Positions 35,464 to 43,964 are shown, counted from the stretch's first letter. The stretch: 45,718 bases of DNA from Limousia pullorum (GCA_018714545.1 DVNG01000110.1:1-45718); one strand, 5' to 3'. Translations and numbers: made by a program. The notes: a model not told the origin generated them from the letters alone.

Positions 35464-36729
35464 CTATGATTTTCTGTAGTTTCTTGCCCCTGTATTTATC
35501 ACAAGACCTTCTATTTCAAGTTCTGTAATATAAGGCAGAATTTTATAAGGCAATAAACCGAGCCGTATGCACAGGTCATCCGTGGATACTGTTTCGCCCT
35601 GTTTAATAGCGTCATACACACGCCTCGCTTCACTGCTTATACTTTCAATTTTTTCATTCGGAATATTTCTTGTATTTTCGGAAATATCCTCTGTTTGAGC
35701 TTCCTTTTCTTTATTTACTGCGTTTTCATTTTCAGTCTTTTGGGAAGCCGGAACCACTTTGCTTTTGCCCGCATTTTTCGGAAGCGTTCCCTTTACCGGA
35801 ATAGCCTCCAAAGCGGTTTCAGTAGCTCTCACGTCGTTTTTACGTGTTATGTAAACATTAGGGAAAGCGTCGATAATATCCGTGTAATGGGTGTACGGAT
35901 ATGCTCCATCCTTAATAAGGGCATTTGTACCCTCAGAATATGCCGCATTTATGTTTCCCATCACCGCAAACACTTCTTTTCCCTGTTCCTGAGCAAGATT
36001 GGCGGTTATCAGCGCTCCGCTTCTTCTTGCCGCCTCAACAATTAAAACAGCGTCGGAAAAAGCCGCTATTATTCTGTTTCTCGCAGGAAAATGATAGGGC
36101 TTCGGCTGTGTTCCCGGAGGATACTCCGTCACAAGACAGCCGTGAGTTGTTATATACTCCCTCATCTTTGCGTTTTGACTTATGTAGTTCACATCAATTC
36201 CTGCGCCTAAAACACAAACCGTGTCGCCGCCTGCCGCCAAAGCTCCACGATGACCTGCTGAATCTATTCCCAAAGCACCGCCGCTTATTATCAGAGCGCC
36301 GGCTCTTGTAAGATTTGAAGCCGCATCATAAGCCACACGCAGACCGTATTTTGAAGCATTTCTTGTTCCCACAATTCCAACGGTAAACCTGTTATCTAAA
36401 TCGGGAAATTCTCCCTTTACGTACAAAACACAGGGAGGCGCATAAATATTCTTAAGACACATGGGATATCTTTCATCATCAAAGGTTATTATATCGATAT
36501 CTAATTCCATGCATCTGTTTATAATTTTATCCGCACTGCTCAAGGCGGTACTTTTAAGCTTTTGAATATCAGCAGGAGTTATTCCGGGACAAAGCTTCCA
36601 ATGGTTTTCACCGCACTCGTAGAACTCGGCTATACTAAAGGAAAATTCACATACCTTTAAGGCCTTAGGCGTTTTATATCCCAAAGCCAAAGTAAGCCAT
36701 ATCCAGTAACGAGCGTTGTTATAAACCAT
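35464..36729 (-). CDS. dprA: DNA processing protein DprA/Smf
   Basis: DprA protects incoming single-stranded DNA and loads RecA during transformation. After an N-terminal helical region, the Rossmann-like DNA-processing domain is clear: VGIVGTRNASKYGLRVAYD, IISGGALGIDSAGHRGAL, TVCVLGAGIDVNYISQN, PKPYHFPARNRIIAA and RSGALITANLAQEQGKEV. A low-complexity linker (about residues 300-355) leads to a C-terminal winged-helix segment. The ATG at 36729 is 2 bases past the rlmB stop, with CAGGTAA upstream. The dprA-topA-trmFO order is conserved. No other competence genes are in the window. Confidence 0.95.
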   Translation of the reverse strand: MVYNNARYWIWLTLALGYKTPKALKVCEFSFSIAEFYECGENHWKLCPGITPADIQKLKSTALSSADKIINRCMELDIDIITFDDERYPMCLKNIYAPPCVLYVKGEFPDLDNRFTVGIVGTRNASKYGLRVAYDAASNLTRAGALIISGGALGIDSAGHRGALAAGGDTVCVLGAGIDVNYISQNAKMREYITTHGCLVTEYPPGTQPKPYHFPARNRIIAAFSDAVLIVEAARRSGALITANLAQEQGKEVFAVMGNINAAYSEGTNALIKDGAYPYTHYTDIIDAFPNVYITRKNDVRATETALEAIPVKGTLPKNAGKSKVVPASQKTENENAVNKEKEAQTEDISENTRNIPNEKIESISSEARRVYDAIKQGETVSTDDLCIRLGLLPYKILPYITELEIEGLVINTGARNYRKS

Positions 36730-36731
36730 GA

Positions 36732-37529
36732 TTACCTGACCATCTCCCACATAACAATGCCTGCCGCTATTCCCGCATTAAGGGACTCGGCATTTCCCGT
36801 CATAGGAATTGTAATTTTGCATGAACAAGCCTCAATGCACTCTTTCGTAAGACCGTTTCCCTCGTTGCCTATAGCCGCAATCACATTTCCTGATTTAAAG
36901 TCAATCTCTGTCACCGCTTTATCGGCGTTTAAAGGAACTGTAGCATAGGAGCATCCGTTTTCATTAAACCTTTTTATATATCCGCATATATCATCGGTTA
37001 TAAAAATCGGAAGTCTGAAAACCGCCCCCATAGTTCCTCTTATTACTTTCGGGCTGAAAACATCACAGGAATTGCTGCTTATTATTATGCCGTCAATTCC
37101 CAGTGCGTCGGCAGTTCTGAGGATTGTTCCCATGTTTCCGGGGTCCTGAACGCACTCAAGTGCCAAAAACTTCAGCTTGTTATACTTTTTTATTGTATCA
37201 AATACACGGCTTTTGTCAAGAGGTGAAACCAAAGAAAGCATTCCCTGAGGGGTAACAGTGTCGCACATTTTAGGAAATACGCTCTCTTTTACCCTGTATG
37301 TATTGGGGCATTTTTCTGATATTTTTTTTATAATTGTATGGTATTTTTTATCAGCCGTTTCCGAATAAAAAAAGTATTTTATCTCCGCCTTTGAATTTAA
37401 AGCGTCCTCGCAAAGCCTTGCGCCCTCAACCGGGAAAAGATTTTCCTCACGTCTGAAAGAAGCGCTTTTTTGAAGCTTTGCAGCGTATTTCACCATACGG
37501 TTATCCTTAGAATTTATAATTGCCTCCAT
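36732..37529 (-). CDS. TrmH/SpoU-family rRNA 2'-O-methyltransferase
   Basis: This is a SPOUT methyltransferase. An N-terminal L30-like substrate domain (KLQKSASFRREENLFPVEGA) precedes the knot domain with CVQDPGNMGTILRTADALG (motif 1), AAIGNEGNGLTKECIE (motif 2) and IPMTGNAESLNAGIAAGI (motif 3). These resemble RlmB and TsnR-like members; the exact target base cannot be fixed from sequence. The 265 residues are normal. In Clostridia a gene of this type commonly lies next to the infC-rpmI-rplT operon, as here, separated by a terminator. Confidence 0.92.
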   Translation of the reverse strand: MEAIINSKDNRMVKYAAKLQKSASFRREENLFPVEGARLCEDALNSKAEIKYFFYSETADKKYHTIIKKISEKCPNTYRVKESVFPKMCDTVTPQGMLSLVSPLDKSRVFDTIKKYNKLKFLALECVQDPGNMGTILRTADALGIDGIIISSNSCDVFSPKVIRGTMGAVFRLPIFITDDICGYIKRFNENGCSYATVPLNADKAVTEIDFKSGNVIAAIGNEGNGLTKECIEACSCKITIPMTGNAESLNAGIAAGIVMWEMVR

Positions 37530-37561
37530 ATATACCTACACTTTCCCAAAGAAATGCAAAA

Positions 37562-37586
37562 GCGTTTGGAAGGAACTCCCAAACGC
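37562..37586 (-). terminator. terminator of the infC-rpmI-rplT operon
   Basis: GCGTTTGG and CCAAACGC pair across a 9-base loop, and on the minus strand TTTT follows. It lies 15 bases after the rplT stop. Some read-through into rlmB-like and dprA genes is likely because no promoter is clear between them. Confidence 0.8.
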
Positions 37587-37601
37587 AGTTTATACATTTA
37601 A

Positions 37602-37952
37602 TTATGCATTTTTTGCTTTTTCTACAAGATTTGCAAATGCAGCAGGATCTGAAATTGCAATCTCAGCCAGCATCTTGCGGTTAAGAGCGATATTTGCTTT
37701 CTTAAGACCGTTCATAAATGTTGAATAGTTTGTGCCGTTGAGCTTGCAAGCTGCGGAAATTCTTGTAATCCAAAGGCGTCTGAAATCTCTCTTTCTATGC
37801 TTACGGCCGATGTATGCATAGTTGCCTGACTTCATTACAGCCTGTTTAGCCATTTTAAAGTGCTTGCTTTTTGCACCCCAGTAACCTTTAGCAAGCTTTA
37901 ATGTCTTTTTTCTTCTTTTGCGAGTCATCATCGCACCCTTTATACGTGCCAT
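37602..37952 (-). CDS. rplT: 50S ribosomal protein L20
   Basis: L20 is an early-assembly 50S protein and, in several bacteria, the repressor of its own operon through leader RNA. The 116 residues start MARIKGAMMTRKRRKKTLK, a basic extension, and continue GYWGAKSKHFKMAKQAVMKS and RRLWITRISAACKLNGTNYS, all standard. It ends the operon 66 bases after rpmI. Confidence 0.98.
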   Translation of the reverse strand: MARIKGAMMTRKRRKKTLKLAKGYWGAKSKHFKMAKQAVMKSGNYAYIGRKHRKRDFRRLWITRISAACKLNGTNYSTFMNGLKKANIALNRKMLAEIAISDPAAFANLVEKAKNA

Positions 37953-38018
37953 ATATATTTACCTCCGAAAAGTTATATTAAAAATCAATACAATAGCTTA
38001 CAAAAAATTCAGATTGAA

Positions 38019-38216
38019 TTATTTGTAAGGAATCAAACGCTTAACCTGTGCTGTATTTGTCTTATCAGCTACACAAGTCTGACGAAGGCCTCTCTTGCGC
38101 TTTCTTGTCTTCTTGTTGAGAATGTGGCTCTTATTTGCATGAGCACGGATAACCTTACCGTTTTTGGAAAGTTTAAAGCGCTTTTTTGCGCCGCTGTGTG
38201 TTTTAATCTTAGGCAT
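38019..38216 (-). CDS. rpmI: 50S ribosomal protein L35
   Basis: L35 is a small basic 50S protein. The 65 residues start MPKIKTHSGAKKRFKLSKNG and end in VKRLIPYK. GGAGG lies upstream of the ATG at normal distance. It sits between infC and rplT, 27 bases after infC, the universal order. Confidence 0.98.
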   Translation of the reverse strand: MPKIKTHSGAKKRFKLSKNGKVIRAHANKSHILNKKTRKRKRGLRQTCVADKTNTAQVKRLIPYK

Positions 38217-38243
38217 AAAATTTATCCTCCCTGATTTTTTATA

Positions 38244-38762
38244 TTACTTGTTAGGCTTTGGAGCAAGGAACATCAGCATGTTTCTGCCTTCAAGCTTTGC
38301 AGGTTTTTCCACAATAGCTGCTTCTTCGCAGGCCTTTGCAAAACGCTCCATTGTAGCCTGACCGATTTCCGGATGTCCCATCTCTCTTCCTCTGAATCTG
38401 ATGGAAACCTTTACCTTATCGCCCTTTTTGATAAACTTGAGAGCGTTGTTAAGCTTAGTGTTAAAATCATGGGTATCTATATTCAAGGAAAGTCTTACTT
38501 CCTTAACATCAATAACTCTTTGATTTTTTCTTGCTTCCTTTTCTCTCTTTGCCTGTTCAAAGCGATATTTACCGTAATCCATTATCTTGCAAACCGGTGG
38601 TTTTGCCTGTGGCGCAATCTTTACAAGGTCGAGATTGCTCTTTGCTGCAAGCTCAAGAGCCTGAGCCGCTGACATAATACCAAGCTGAGTACCGTCTGAG
38701 CCGATTATTCTAAGCTCTTTTTCGGTAATTTCTTCGTTGATCTGAATTTCCTTACTGCTAAT
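38244..38762 (-). CDS. infC: translation initiation factor IF-3 (ATT start)
   Basis: IF-3 keeps the 30S subunit free and checks start codons. The N domain begins SSKEIQINEEITEKELRIIG, a linker (YRFEQAKREKEARKNQR) follows, and the C domain has VRLSLNIDTHDFNTKL and SIRFRGREMGHPE. I place the start at ATT 38762-38760 because GGAGG lies exactly 8 bases upstream and the resulting 172 residues fit the family. A GTG three codons earlier overlaps that site, and an ATG much further up would add 34 unrelated residues. A non-AUG, IF-3-sensitive start is the known autoregulation device of infC in other bacteria. Confidence 0.95.
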   Translation of the reverse strand: MSSKEIQINEEITEKELRIIGSDGTQLGIMSAAQALELAAKSNLDLVKIAPQAKPPVCKIMDYGKYRFEQAKREKEARKNQRVIDVKEVRLSLNIDTHDFNTKLNNALKFIKKGDKVKVSIRFRGREMGHPEIGQATMERFAKACEEAAIVEKPAKLEGRNMLMFLAPKPNK

Positions 38763-38955
38763 TGTAAGCACCTCCAAAGCTTTAAAAAGTTGTGTAACAA
38801 TATAAGAAAATGCGGACAGAATACACTCCGCCCGCACAATAAACTCAACACAAAAACACAGCATACAGCCGTATAGATAATCATGTTAAAAATATTGACC
38901 CGTGCAGACGGAACCCCACAGGTGAAAGCATGTAACTGCCTTGCTTTATTGTTCT
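38763..38955 (-). promoter_or_regulatory. structured leader of infC-rpmI-rplT, candidate L20 attenuator
   Basis: The leader is about 190 bases. On the minus strand ACCTGTG/CACGGGT forms a 7-bp hairpin at 38923-38898, followed by CAATATTTTT. Later TGCGGGC/GTCCGCA forms a 7-bp stem at 38836-38811, followed by TTTTCTT, which looks like a terminator 36 bases before the infC Shine-Dalgarno. Leaders of this operon in low-GC Gram-positives are controlled by L20 through attenuation. The match here is by position and structure only. Confidence 0.6.
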
Positions 38956-38961
38956 TTTGGT

Positions 38962-38990
38962 ATTATACCCTACAAAATCTCTTTTGTCAA
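38962..38990 (-). promoter_or_regulatory. consensus promoter of infC-rpmI-rplT
   Basis: On the minus strand a perfect TTGACA (38990-38985) and a perfect TATAAT (38967-38962) are 17 bases apart. This is one of the best promoters in the window, as expected for a ribosomal protein operon. Confidence 0.92.
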
Positions 38991-39035
38991 CACTTTTATT
39001 ATATTTTTCTTAAAAACAAACCTTTAATCTATATC

Positions 39036-39064
39036 TTGTAAAAAAGCTCTCCTGGTGATATACT
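39036..39064 (+). promoter_or_regulatory. promoter of the CPBP protease-tadA operon
   Basis: TTGTAA (39036-39041) and TATACT (39059-39064) are 17 bases apart. It is divergent from the infC promoter, with 45 bases between the two -35 boxes. Confidence 0.6.
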
Positions 39065-39112
39065 TCACTATATAAAGTAAAATGTAAAAATACCTCTAAA
39101 AGGAGGCTTTTA

Positions 39113-40132
39113 ATGTTTTCAGGAAGAAATAAAACTTTAAATAACAAAAATCCCTACGACTTTGATAAAATGTACTTAGCCGAGCAAAAAAGCTCTTTAA
39201 GAAATAATTTTTCAAAGATAGGATTTTCCCTGCTTCTCTCTATAGTTATTCTATATCTCATATCATACGGTATTGTTATAGGCACAGCAGTGGGCATTGA
39301 AAACCCTCAAAACTCCTTTGCACTTTCAAATCTGGTAAGTGCAATGGCGTCTATACTTGCTTTTATACCTGCCGGGTTTTTCTGCTGCGCCATTTCCAAA
39401 GAGAAGATTAGTTCCGTAATATCCTTTTCAAGAGCTAAAAAAGAAGGACTTGCTTTTATTCTTATAGCTTCCTTTGCATTTTTTATGCTTAGCAATTATC
39501 TTACCAATCTCTTTTTAGGAAATATGGATTTAATAGGAATACCCGTTAATCAGTCATCTTCGGGCTTTGAAAAATCATGGCTTAATCTTTCCGTATACAT
39601 TTTATCTGTTGCGGTTGTCCCGGCGCTTACAGAGGAATTTTTATTCAGAGGAGTTCTTCTGGGAATTTTGAGAAAATACGGCGAAAGCTTTGCTGTGATC
39701 ACCTCCGCTTTGCTTTTTGGTCTTATGCATCATAATTTTGTACAGCTGCCCTTTGCCTTTGTGGGAGGTCTTGTATTTGGGTATATCACAATATATACAG
39801 GTTCAATAGTTCCCGCTATGATTGTACACTTTGCAAATAATTTATTCTCATGTGTTTTTTCCGCTCTTCCTAAATATATAGGAAATACATATTCCGAGAT
39901 AATCTACGGAATAGTGGTAGTGGCGGCTTTGCTTTTAGGTATATATTCAGTCTACAGACTTTCAAAAAATGACGAAAAGCTTCTCAGGTTCAGCAAAAGA
40001 ACAAGCACTCCATATTCAGGTCTTATACAAACCGAAAAAGAAAAATATAGATACTTTTTCCAAAGCTTCGGAATTATAGCTTTTACAGTACTTCTTTTGG
40101 CGATTTCTATAAGCGATTCTTTTCTAAGTTAA
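39113..40132 (+). CDS. CPBP-family intramembrane glutamic endopeptidase
   Basis: The protein has about eight membrane segments and the CAAX/CPBP (Abi) active-site pattern: EEFLFR at residues 174-179, FGLMH at 202-206 and HFANN at 239-243. These carry the catalytic Glu pair, Arg, and two His. The N-terminal 35 residues are polar and cytoplasmic, and the C-terminus ends in a last helix. The substrate is unknown; family members act in prenyl-protein processing, bacteriocin self-immunity and signalling. AAAGGAGG precedes the ATG. tadA follows after 10 bases, so the two are co-transcribed, which does not itself suggest a shared role. Confidence 0.9.
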   Translation: MFSGRNKTLNNKNPYDFDKMYLAEQKSSLRNNFSKIGFSLLLSIVILYLISYGIVIGTAVGIENPQNSFALSNLVSAMASILAFIPAGFFCCAISKEKISSVISFSRAKKEGLAFILIASFAFFMLSNYLTNLFLGNMDLIGIPVNQSSSGFEKSWLNLSVYILSVAVVPALTEEFLFRGVLLGILRKYGESFAVITSALLFGLMHHNFVQLPFAFVGGLVFGYITIYTGSIVPAMIVHFANNLFSCVFSALPKYIGNTYSEIIYGIVVVAALLLGIYSVYRLSKNDEKLLRFSKRTSTPYSGLIQTEKEKYRYFFQSFGIIAFTVLLLAISISDSFLS

Positions 40133-40142
40133 AGGTGATAAA

Positions 40143-40643
40143 ATGTCCAACATTCAAATTGAAGACCGACATATTTTCTATATGAAAAAAGCATTGGAAA
40201 CAGCTGTAAAATATACCCAGCACGGCGAAGTCCCCGTTGGCGCAATAATAGTCAAGGACGATGAAATAATCTCTTTCGGAACAAACCACCGTGAAAATGA
40301 AAAAAACTGCCTGTGTCATGCGGAAATAGAAGCCATAAACAACGCATGTAAAAAATTAGGCGGCTGGAGATTGTGGCAATGCACCATGTATGTGACCTTA
40401 GAGCCCTGTCCCATGTGCGCAGGAGCAATAATCAACGCACGAATACCTAAGGTTATATTCGGAGCCTACGACAAAAAGAACGGCTCCTGCGGCTCAGTTA
40501 CAAACCTGTTTGAGCTTCCCTACAATCACAAACCAGAAGTTATAGGCGGAGTTTTACAGGAAGAATGTGCCGCTCTTTTAAAAGACTTTTTCAAAAAGCT
40601 CAGAAAAGGCGAAATAAAACAATTCGGAACACACCATGAATAG
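40143..40643 (+). CDS. tadA: tRNA-specific adenosine deaminase
   Basis: TadA converts A34 to inosine in tRNA-Arg(ACG), allowing one tRNA to read CGU, CGC and CGA. The zinc deaminase motifs are HAE at residues 59-61 and PCPMC at 88-92, with VTLEPCPMCAGAIINARI typical of TadA. YTQHGEVPVGAIIV and KNGSCGSVTNLF are further family blocks. The 166 residues are normal. AAAGGTG stands 5 bases before the ATG. A terminator at 40646-40682 closes the unit. Confidence 0.95.
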   Translation: MSNIQIEDRHIFYMKKALETAVKYTQHGEVPVGAIIVKDDEIISFGTNHRENEKNCLCHAEIEAINNACKKLGGWRLWQCTMYVTLEPCPMCAGAIINARIPKVIFGAYDKKNGSCGSVTNLFELPYNHKPEVIGGVLQEECAALLKDFFKKLRKGEIKQFGTHHE

Positions 40644-40645
40644 TT

Positions 40646-40682
40646 AAACCCGATGTTTCAACTAAACAGAAACATCGGGTTA
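40646..40682. terminator. bidirectional terminator between tadA and apbE
   Basis: AACCCGATGTTTC and GAAACATCGGGTT form a 13-bp perfect stem around a short loop. Stop codons of the converging tadA and apbE genes flank it. On the plus strand ATTTTATG follows; on the minus strand the downstream side reads TTTAACT. Confidence 0.85.
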
Positions 40683-40691
40683 TTTTATGTC

Positions 40692-41756
40692 TCAAATTAC
40701 AGTTACATCGCTCTCTGATATGCAGTCAGAATTTAACTTCATATTACTGTAAATACTTTCTGTAACAATACATGTACCGTCATTTTTAATAATCATAAAA
40801 TCAAGGCTGTCAGTGCCAAGTTCTGAATATTTTTCGTTTTCATAAAACTCAACAGCCTTTTCACTTCCCATAACAAAAAATGCTGTGGAAAGTCCGTCAG
40901 CAACAAGTCCGTTTGAAGTAAAAATAGTCACCGATCCTATATCAGACTGGGCGGGATATCCTGTTTTGGGGTCTATTATATGGTGGTAAAAAACTCCGTT
41001 TTCGGTAAAGTTACGTTGGTATGTACCTGATGTAACTGCGGACATATCCTTTAATGAAACAGTTGCGCATATTTCCTTTCCGTCAGTCCATGTAATTCCC
41101 ACATTGAAATCCTTTCCGTCAGGCTTAGTTCCAACTGTCACAACATTTCCGCCTATGCTTAAAACTGCGCTGTTACAGCCTGCATTTTTTATAGCTTCTG
41201 CAACCTTATCGCCTATGTATCCCTTTGCTGTGGCTCCCAAGTCTATCTGAACCTTTGGATCGTCCTTTACCACGTTATTATCCTGTAGGGAAATCTTATC
41301 AAAGCCCACAAAGTTCAAAGCTTCTTCAATCTCTGATTCACTTGGAACTCTGTAGTTTCCTCCGGTAAATCCCCAAAGCTCCACAACAGGATAAATTGTT
41401 ATATCAAGAGAACCCTCGGTAAGCTCAGATATTTCCAGAGATTTTTCTATTATCTCCGCTGTTTCAGCGGAAACCTCCTGGTATTCGTTGTTGTTAACCT
41501 TATAAATATCTGAGTTTTCATTTGTTGTTGAAAGCAAGGCGTCATATCTGTAAAGCTCGTCTCTTGCCGCTTCTATGGCTTCCTTTGCGTTTTCTCCGTA
41601 AGCCGTTATATCCACAACAGTATCGAATACAAAAAACTCCGCCGTTTCCGTCTTTACTTCACTATTGCAGGAAGTCAAAACAAAGCTTAAAAGCGCCATA
41701 ATCAAACAAATAAAAAATGATAAAAATCTTTTGCTTACTTTCTTATCTTCTGACAA
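40692..41756 (-). CDS. apbE: FAD:protein FMN transferase, lipoprotein
   Basis: ApbE-type enzymes attach FMN covalently to Thr/Ser in proteins such as NqrB/RnfG, outside the membrane. The N-terminus has a basic region, a hydrophobic helix and the lipobox LTSC, so it should be lipid-anchored after LspA cleavage. Family motifs follow: FDTVVDITAYG, QIDLGATAKGYIGDKV, SIGGNVVTVG, AVTSGTYQRNF and HHIIDPKTGYPAQ. I start at TTG 41756 because AAAGGA lies about 11 bases upstream; another TTG eight codons earlier is possible. It overlaps the end of the helicase loader gene by 14 bases. No Rnf or Nqr target gene is present. Confidence 0.93.
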   Translation of the reverse strand: MSEDKKVSKRFLSFFICLIMALLSFVLTSCNSEVKTETAEFFVFDTVVDITAYGENAKEAIEAARDELYRYDALLSTTNENSDIYKVNNNEYQEVSAETAEIIEKSLEISELTEGSLDITIYPVVELWGFTGGNYRVPSESEIEEALNFVGFDKISLQDNNVVKDDPKVQIDLGATAKGYIGDKVAEAIKNAGCNSAVLSIGGNVVTVGTKPDGKDFNVGITWTDGKEICATVSLKDMSAVTSGTYQRNFTENGVFYHHIIDPKTGYPAQSDIGSVTIFTSNGLVADGLSTAFFVMGSEKAVEFYENEKYSELGTDSLDFMIIKNDGTCIVTESIYSNMKLNSDCISESDVTVI

Positions 41757-42732
41757 GGTTTCTGACGTCCTTTCCCACAAAATTCAAAGTTCCGCAGTTT
41801 CCGGCAATTCTTGAAAGAAAACGTGTGGAATAAGCCGACTCAATGTTTTCAAAGCTCAAATTCGTGCTTATTATAATCGGCTTGCCCAGCAGAATTCTGT
41901 TGTTCAGAATATTATAAAGTGTTTTTGTGGAAAACTGATTAGAAAACTCAGAACCCAAATCATCAATAATAAGCAAATCACAGTTTGTAACCGCATCCTC
42001 TGTTTCCGAAAGGTCGTCGTATCTGTAGGAAAAGTGTTCCTTTTCAAGCTTTGATATCAGCGACGGAGCAGAAGCATAAATTACACCGAAACCTTTATGA
42101 AGAACCTCATTTGCAATAGCTAAGCTCAAATGGGTTTTTCCAAGTCCGGGGCCGCCTTTCATCAAAAGATTTTTGCTTCCCTCTCCGAAAGTACTGGCGT
42201 ATTTTCTGCAAAAAAGATATATCCTTTTCATGTTTTCTCTGAGATTTATTCCGGATATCACTTCGTCCGGCTGTAAGGTATAATCAAACTTATCAAAGGT
42301 GGAAAGCTTCAAAGGAGCTATCCTATTTATATCATCGCAGGCAACCTCAAACATAAGCTTTTTCATGCAGTCGCACTGGATGGAAATTCCGTTTTTTTCA
42401 ATAATTCCGGTATCGGAACATATATTGCAGATAAACCTCGGTTCATCATAATCAAAGCTGTAGCCGTGCTTTGCAAGGAGCATTTTTCTTTCCTCCTGAA
42501 GTCCAAGACTTTGAACTTTCAGTTCCTCTATATGCTGTTTTACGTCTCCGCCCTTTACAACAGCTCTTGCGGCGGCTGAACCCAGAGAGCTTAACTTTCT
42601 GTCAATCTCCTCTATTCTGGGAATTTTGTTGTAAATCTCCTGAAGCCTGTAGTCAGCTTCACGCAAAGCCTTAGCTCTTCTCTGCTGCATTACCTCTTTT
42701 GCTTTTACATGAACACTGTAACCGTATCCCAA
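41743..42732 (-). CDS. DnaC/DnaI-like helicase loader ATPase
   Basis: This AAA+ protein should load the replicative helicase. The N-terminal 90 residues are a charged coiled-coil region. A Cys cluster (CNICSDTGI and CDCMKK) near residues 102-122 resembles the DnaI zinc site. Walker A is GGPGLGKTHLSLAIA near residue 193, Walker B LLIIDDLGSEF, followed by sensor 1 at IIISTNLSFENI and an Arg finger region. The TTG at 42732 is preferred because GAGG lies 8 bases upstream; an in-frame GTG three codons earlier overlaps it. It follows the dnaD-like gene by 31 bases, a pairing expected for primosome genes. Confidence 0.93.
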   Translation of the reverse strand: MGYGYSVHVKAKEVMQQRRAKALREADYRLQEIYNKIPRIEEIDRKLSSLGSAAARAVVKGGDVKQHIEELKVQSLGLQEERKMLLAKHGYSFDYDEPRFICNICSDTGIIEKNGISIQCDCMKKLMFEVACDDINRIAPLKLSTFDKFDYTLQPDEVISGINLRENMKRIYLFCRKYASTFGEGSKNLLMKGGPGLGKTHLSLAIANEVLHKGFGVIYASAPSLISKLEKEHFSYRYDDLSETEDAVTNCDLLIIDDLGSEFSNQFSTKTLYNILNNRILLGKPIIISTNLSFENIESAYSTRFLSRIAGNCGTLNFVGKDVRNLVRR

Positions 42733-42763
42733 GGCCTGCACCTCATTTCTCTATAGTTTAAAA

Positions 42764-43903
42764 TCAATCCTGTTCATCCAGAATACTTCTTTTTTCCAGT
42801 TCCCCTATATCATAGGTTCGCTCAATATTGTAACTGTGCTTTTGGTTGTGTATGCTTTGAGCTGTGTCGGAAACCTTTTTATCACCTTTATCCGACATCA
42901 TTCTTGCGGCGTCTGCGCTTCTAAGCTCATCCATATTGAAAATCTTATTTTTGTGCCAGTTGCTGAGGATTCCGTTTATATAGTTCATTTCGTAAATACC
43001 TTTAGCATCAACACAGCGCTCGTAAGCTTCTCTAAGCATTTCATCGGAGAATTTCCATTCGGCAGTCCAGCGAGAGGCAAATTCCAGCTGTTTCTTTGTA
43101 GGAGAACCCACATTTTTAAAACCAAACACACGTGAAACCCTGTTCCATGCCTCACGTCTTTCTGTAAGGTCTTTTATTTTCTCGTCCGCCTGCTCCATTG
43201 TCACAATGCCCTCGTCGGACCAGTTTATGGCTTCCTTTTCAACAGCGTGCATATTGCCCTTATCGACGCTGGCACAGTACTGAATTATCATTATAAGAAC
43301 TTCCGCAGGGACTCCGTAAGTATCCCTGAGCATAAGCAGTGTTGCGGCGTCCCCTGAGGACAAAGTTTTACCCAAAATCATCTGAGCTTCTTCCATCAAA
43401 GCCGCAAGCTCACTGTCTGTGGAAAGCATACGTGCCACATGCTTTATATCAGGTCTTGAAGGACGTGTCAAAGGTCTTGGAGATTTTATAACAGGTGATG
43501 GCTGATATGTGTATCCGCTATCATCTCCTGCTTCCTCATCAGCTTCAAAATCTTCCTGATGATAAAGCTTTTCCCTCTCTTCTTCTTTTTCCGGAGTTTC
43601 TTCCCTTTCCACAGAAGATATAACGCTCTCTGAGTTTTTAGCGGGATAAGGAGAAATCATATTTTCATCTACAGAAATCACTTCACGGTCTGCCCAAAAG
43701 TTTATGCAGTCCTTTACATCTCCCGGATGCATATCGAGAGCTGAACCGATTGACTCATAAGTCATGGCATGGTCTGAGTTTCTGAGAATATAAAGCAAAA
43801 CTTTCAAGTGATAAGAGCTTGCAAGTTTAATATCATTATCAACAATTCTTGTAGGCACGGCAAAAACCGATGACCAACAGCCTAAATTCAAATTAAAAGA
43901 CAT
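42764..43903 (-). CDS. DnaD-domain replication initiation protein
   Basis: DnaD/DnaB-type proteins remodel origin DNA and recruit the helicase loader in Firmicutes. The N-terminal winged-helix region reads LKVLLYILRNSDHAMTYESI. An acidic and proline-containing linker (about residues 100-160) leads to two DnaD-like helical domains: one near 165-245 (TLLMLRDTYGVPAEVLIMII), another near 280-345 (QLEFASRWTAEWKFSDEML, YINGILSNWHKNKI). The ATG at 43903 has GGAGGG 9 bases upstream. An extended -10 promoter at 43965-43973 lies before it. Operon order dnaD-like, loader, apbE. Confidence 0.9.
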   Translation of the reverse strand: MSFNLNLGCWSSVFAVPTRIVDNDIKLASSYHLKVLLYILRNSDHAMTYESIGSALDMHPGDVKDCINFWADREVISVDENMISPYPAKNSESVISSVEREETPEKEEEREKLYHQEDFEADEEAGDDSGYTYQPSPVIKSPRPLTRPSRPDIKHVARMLSTDSELAALMEEAQMILGKTLSSGDAATLLMLRDTYGVPAEVLIMIIQYCASVDKGNMHAVEKEAINWSDEGIVTMEQADEKIKDLTERREAWNRVSRVFGFKNVGSPTKKQLEFASRWTAEWKFSDEMLREAYERCVDAKGIYEMNYINGILSNWHKNKIFNMDELRSADAARMMSDKGDKKVSDTAQSIHNQKHSYNIERTYDIGELEKRSILDEQD

Positions 43904-43964
43904 AATATAATACCCTCCATTCAATAAATTTGTAAAACTTCTTTTCATTCACTCTATAACTTTA

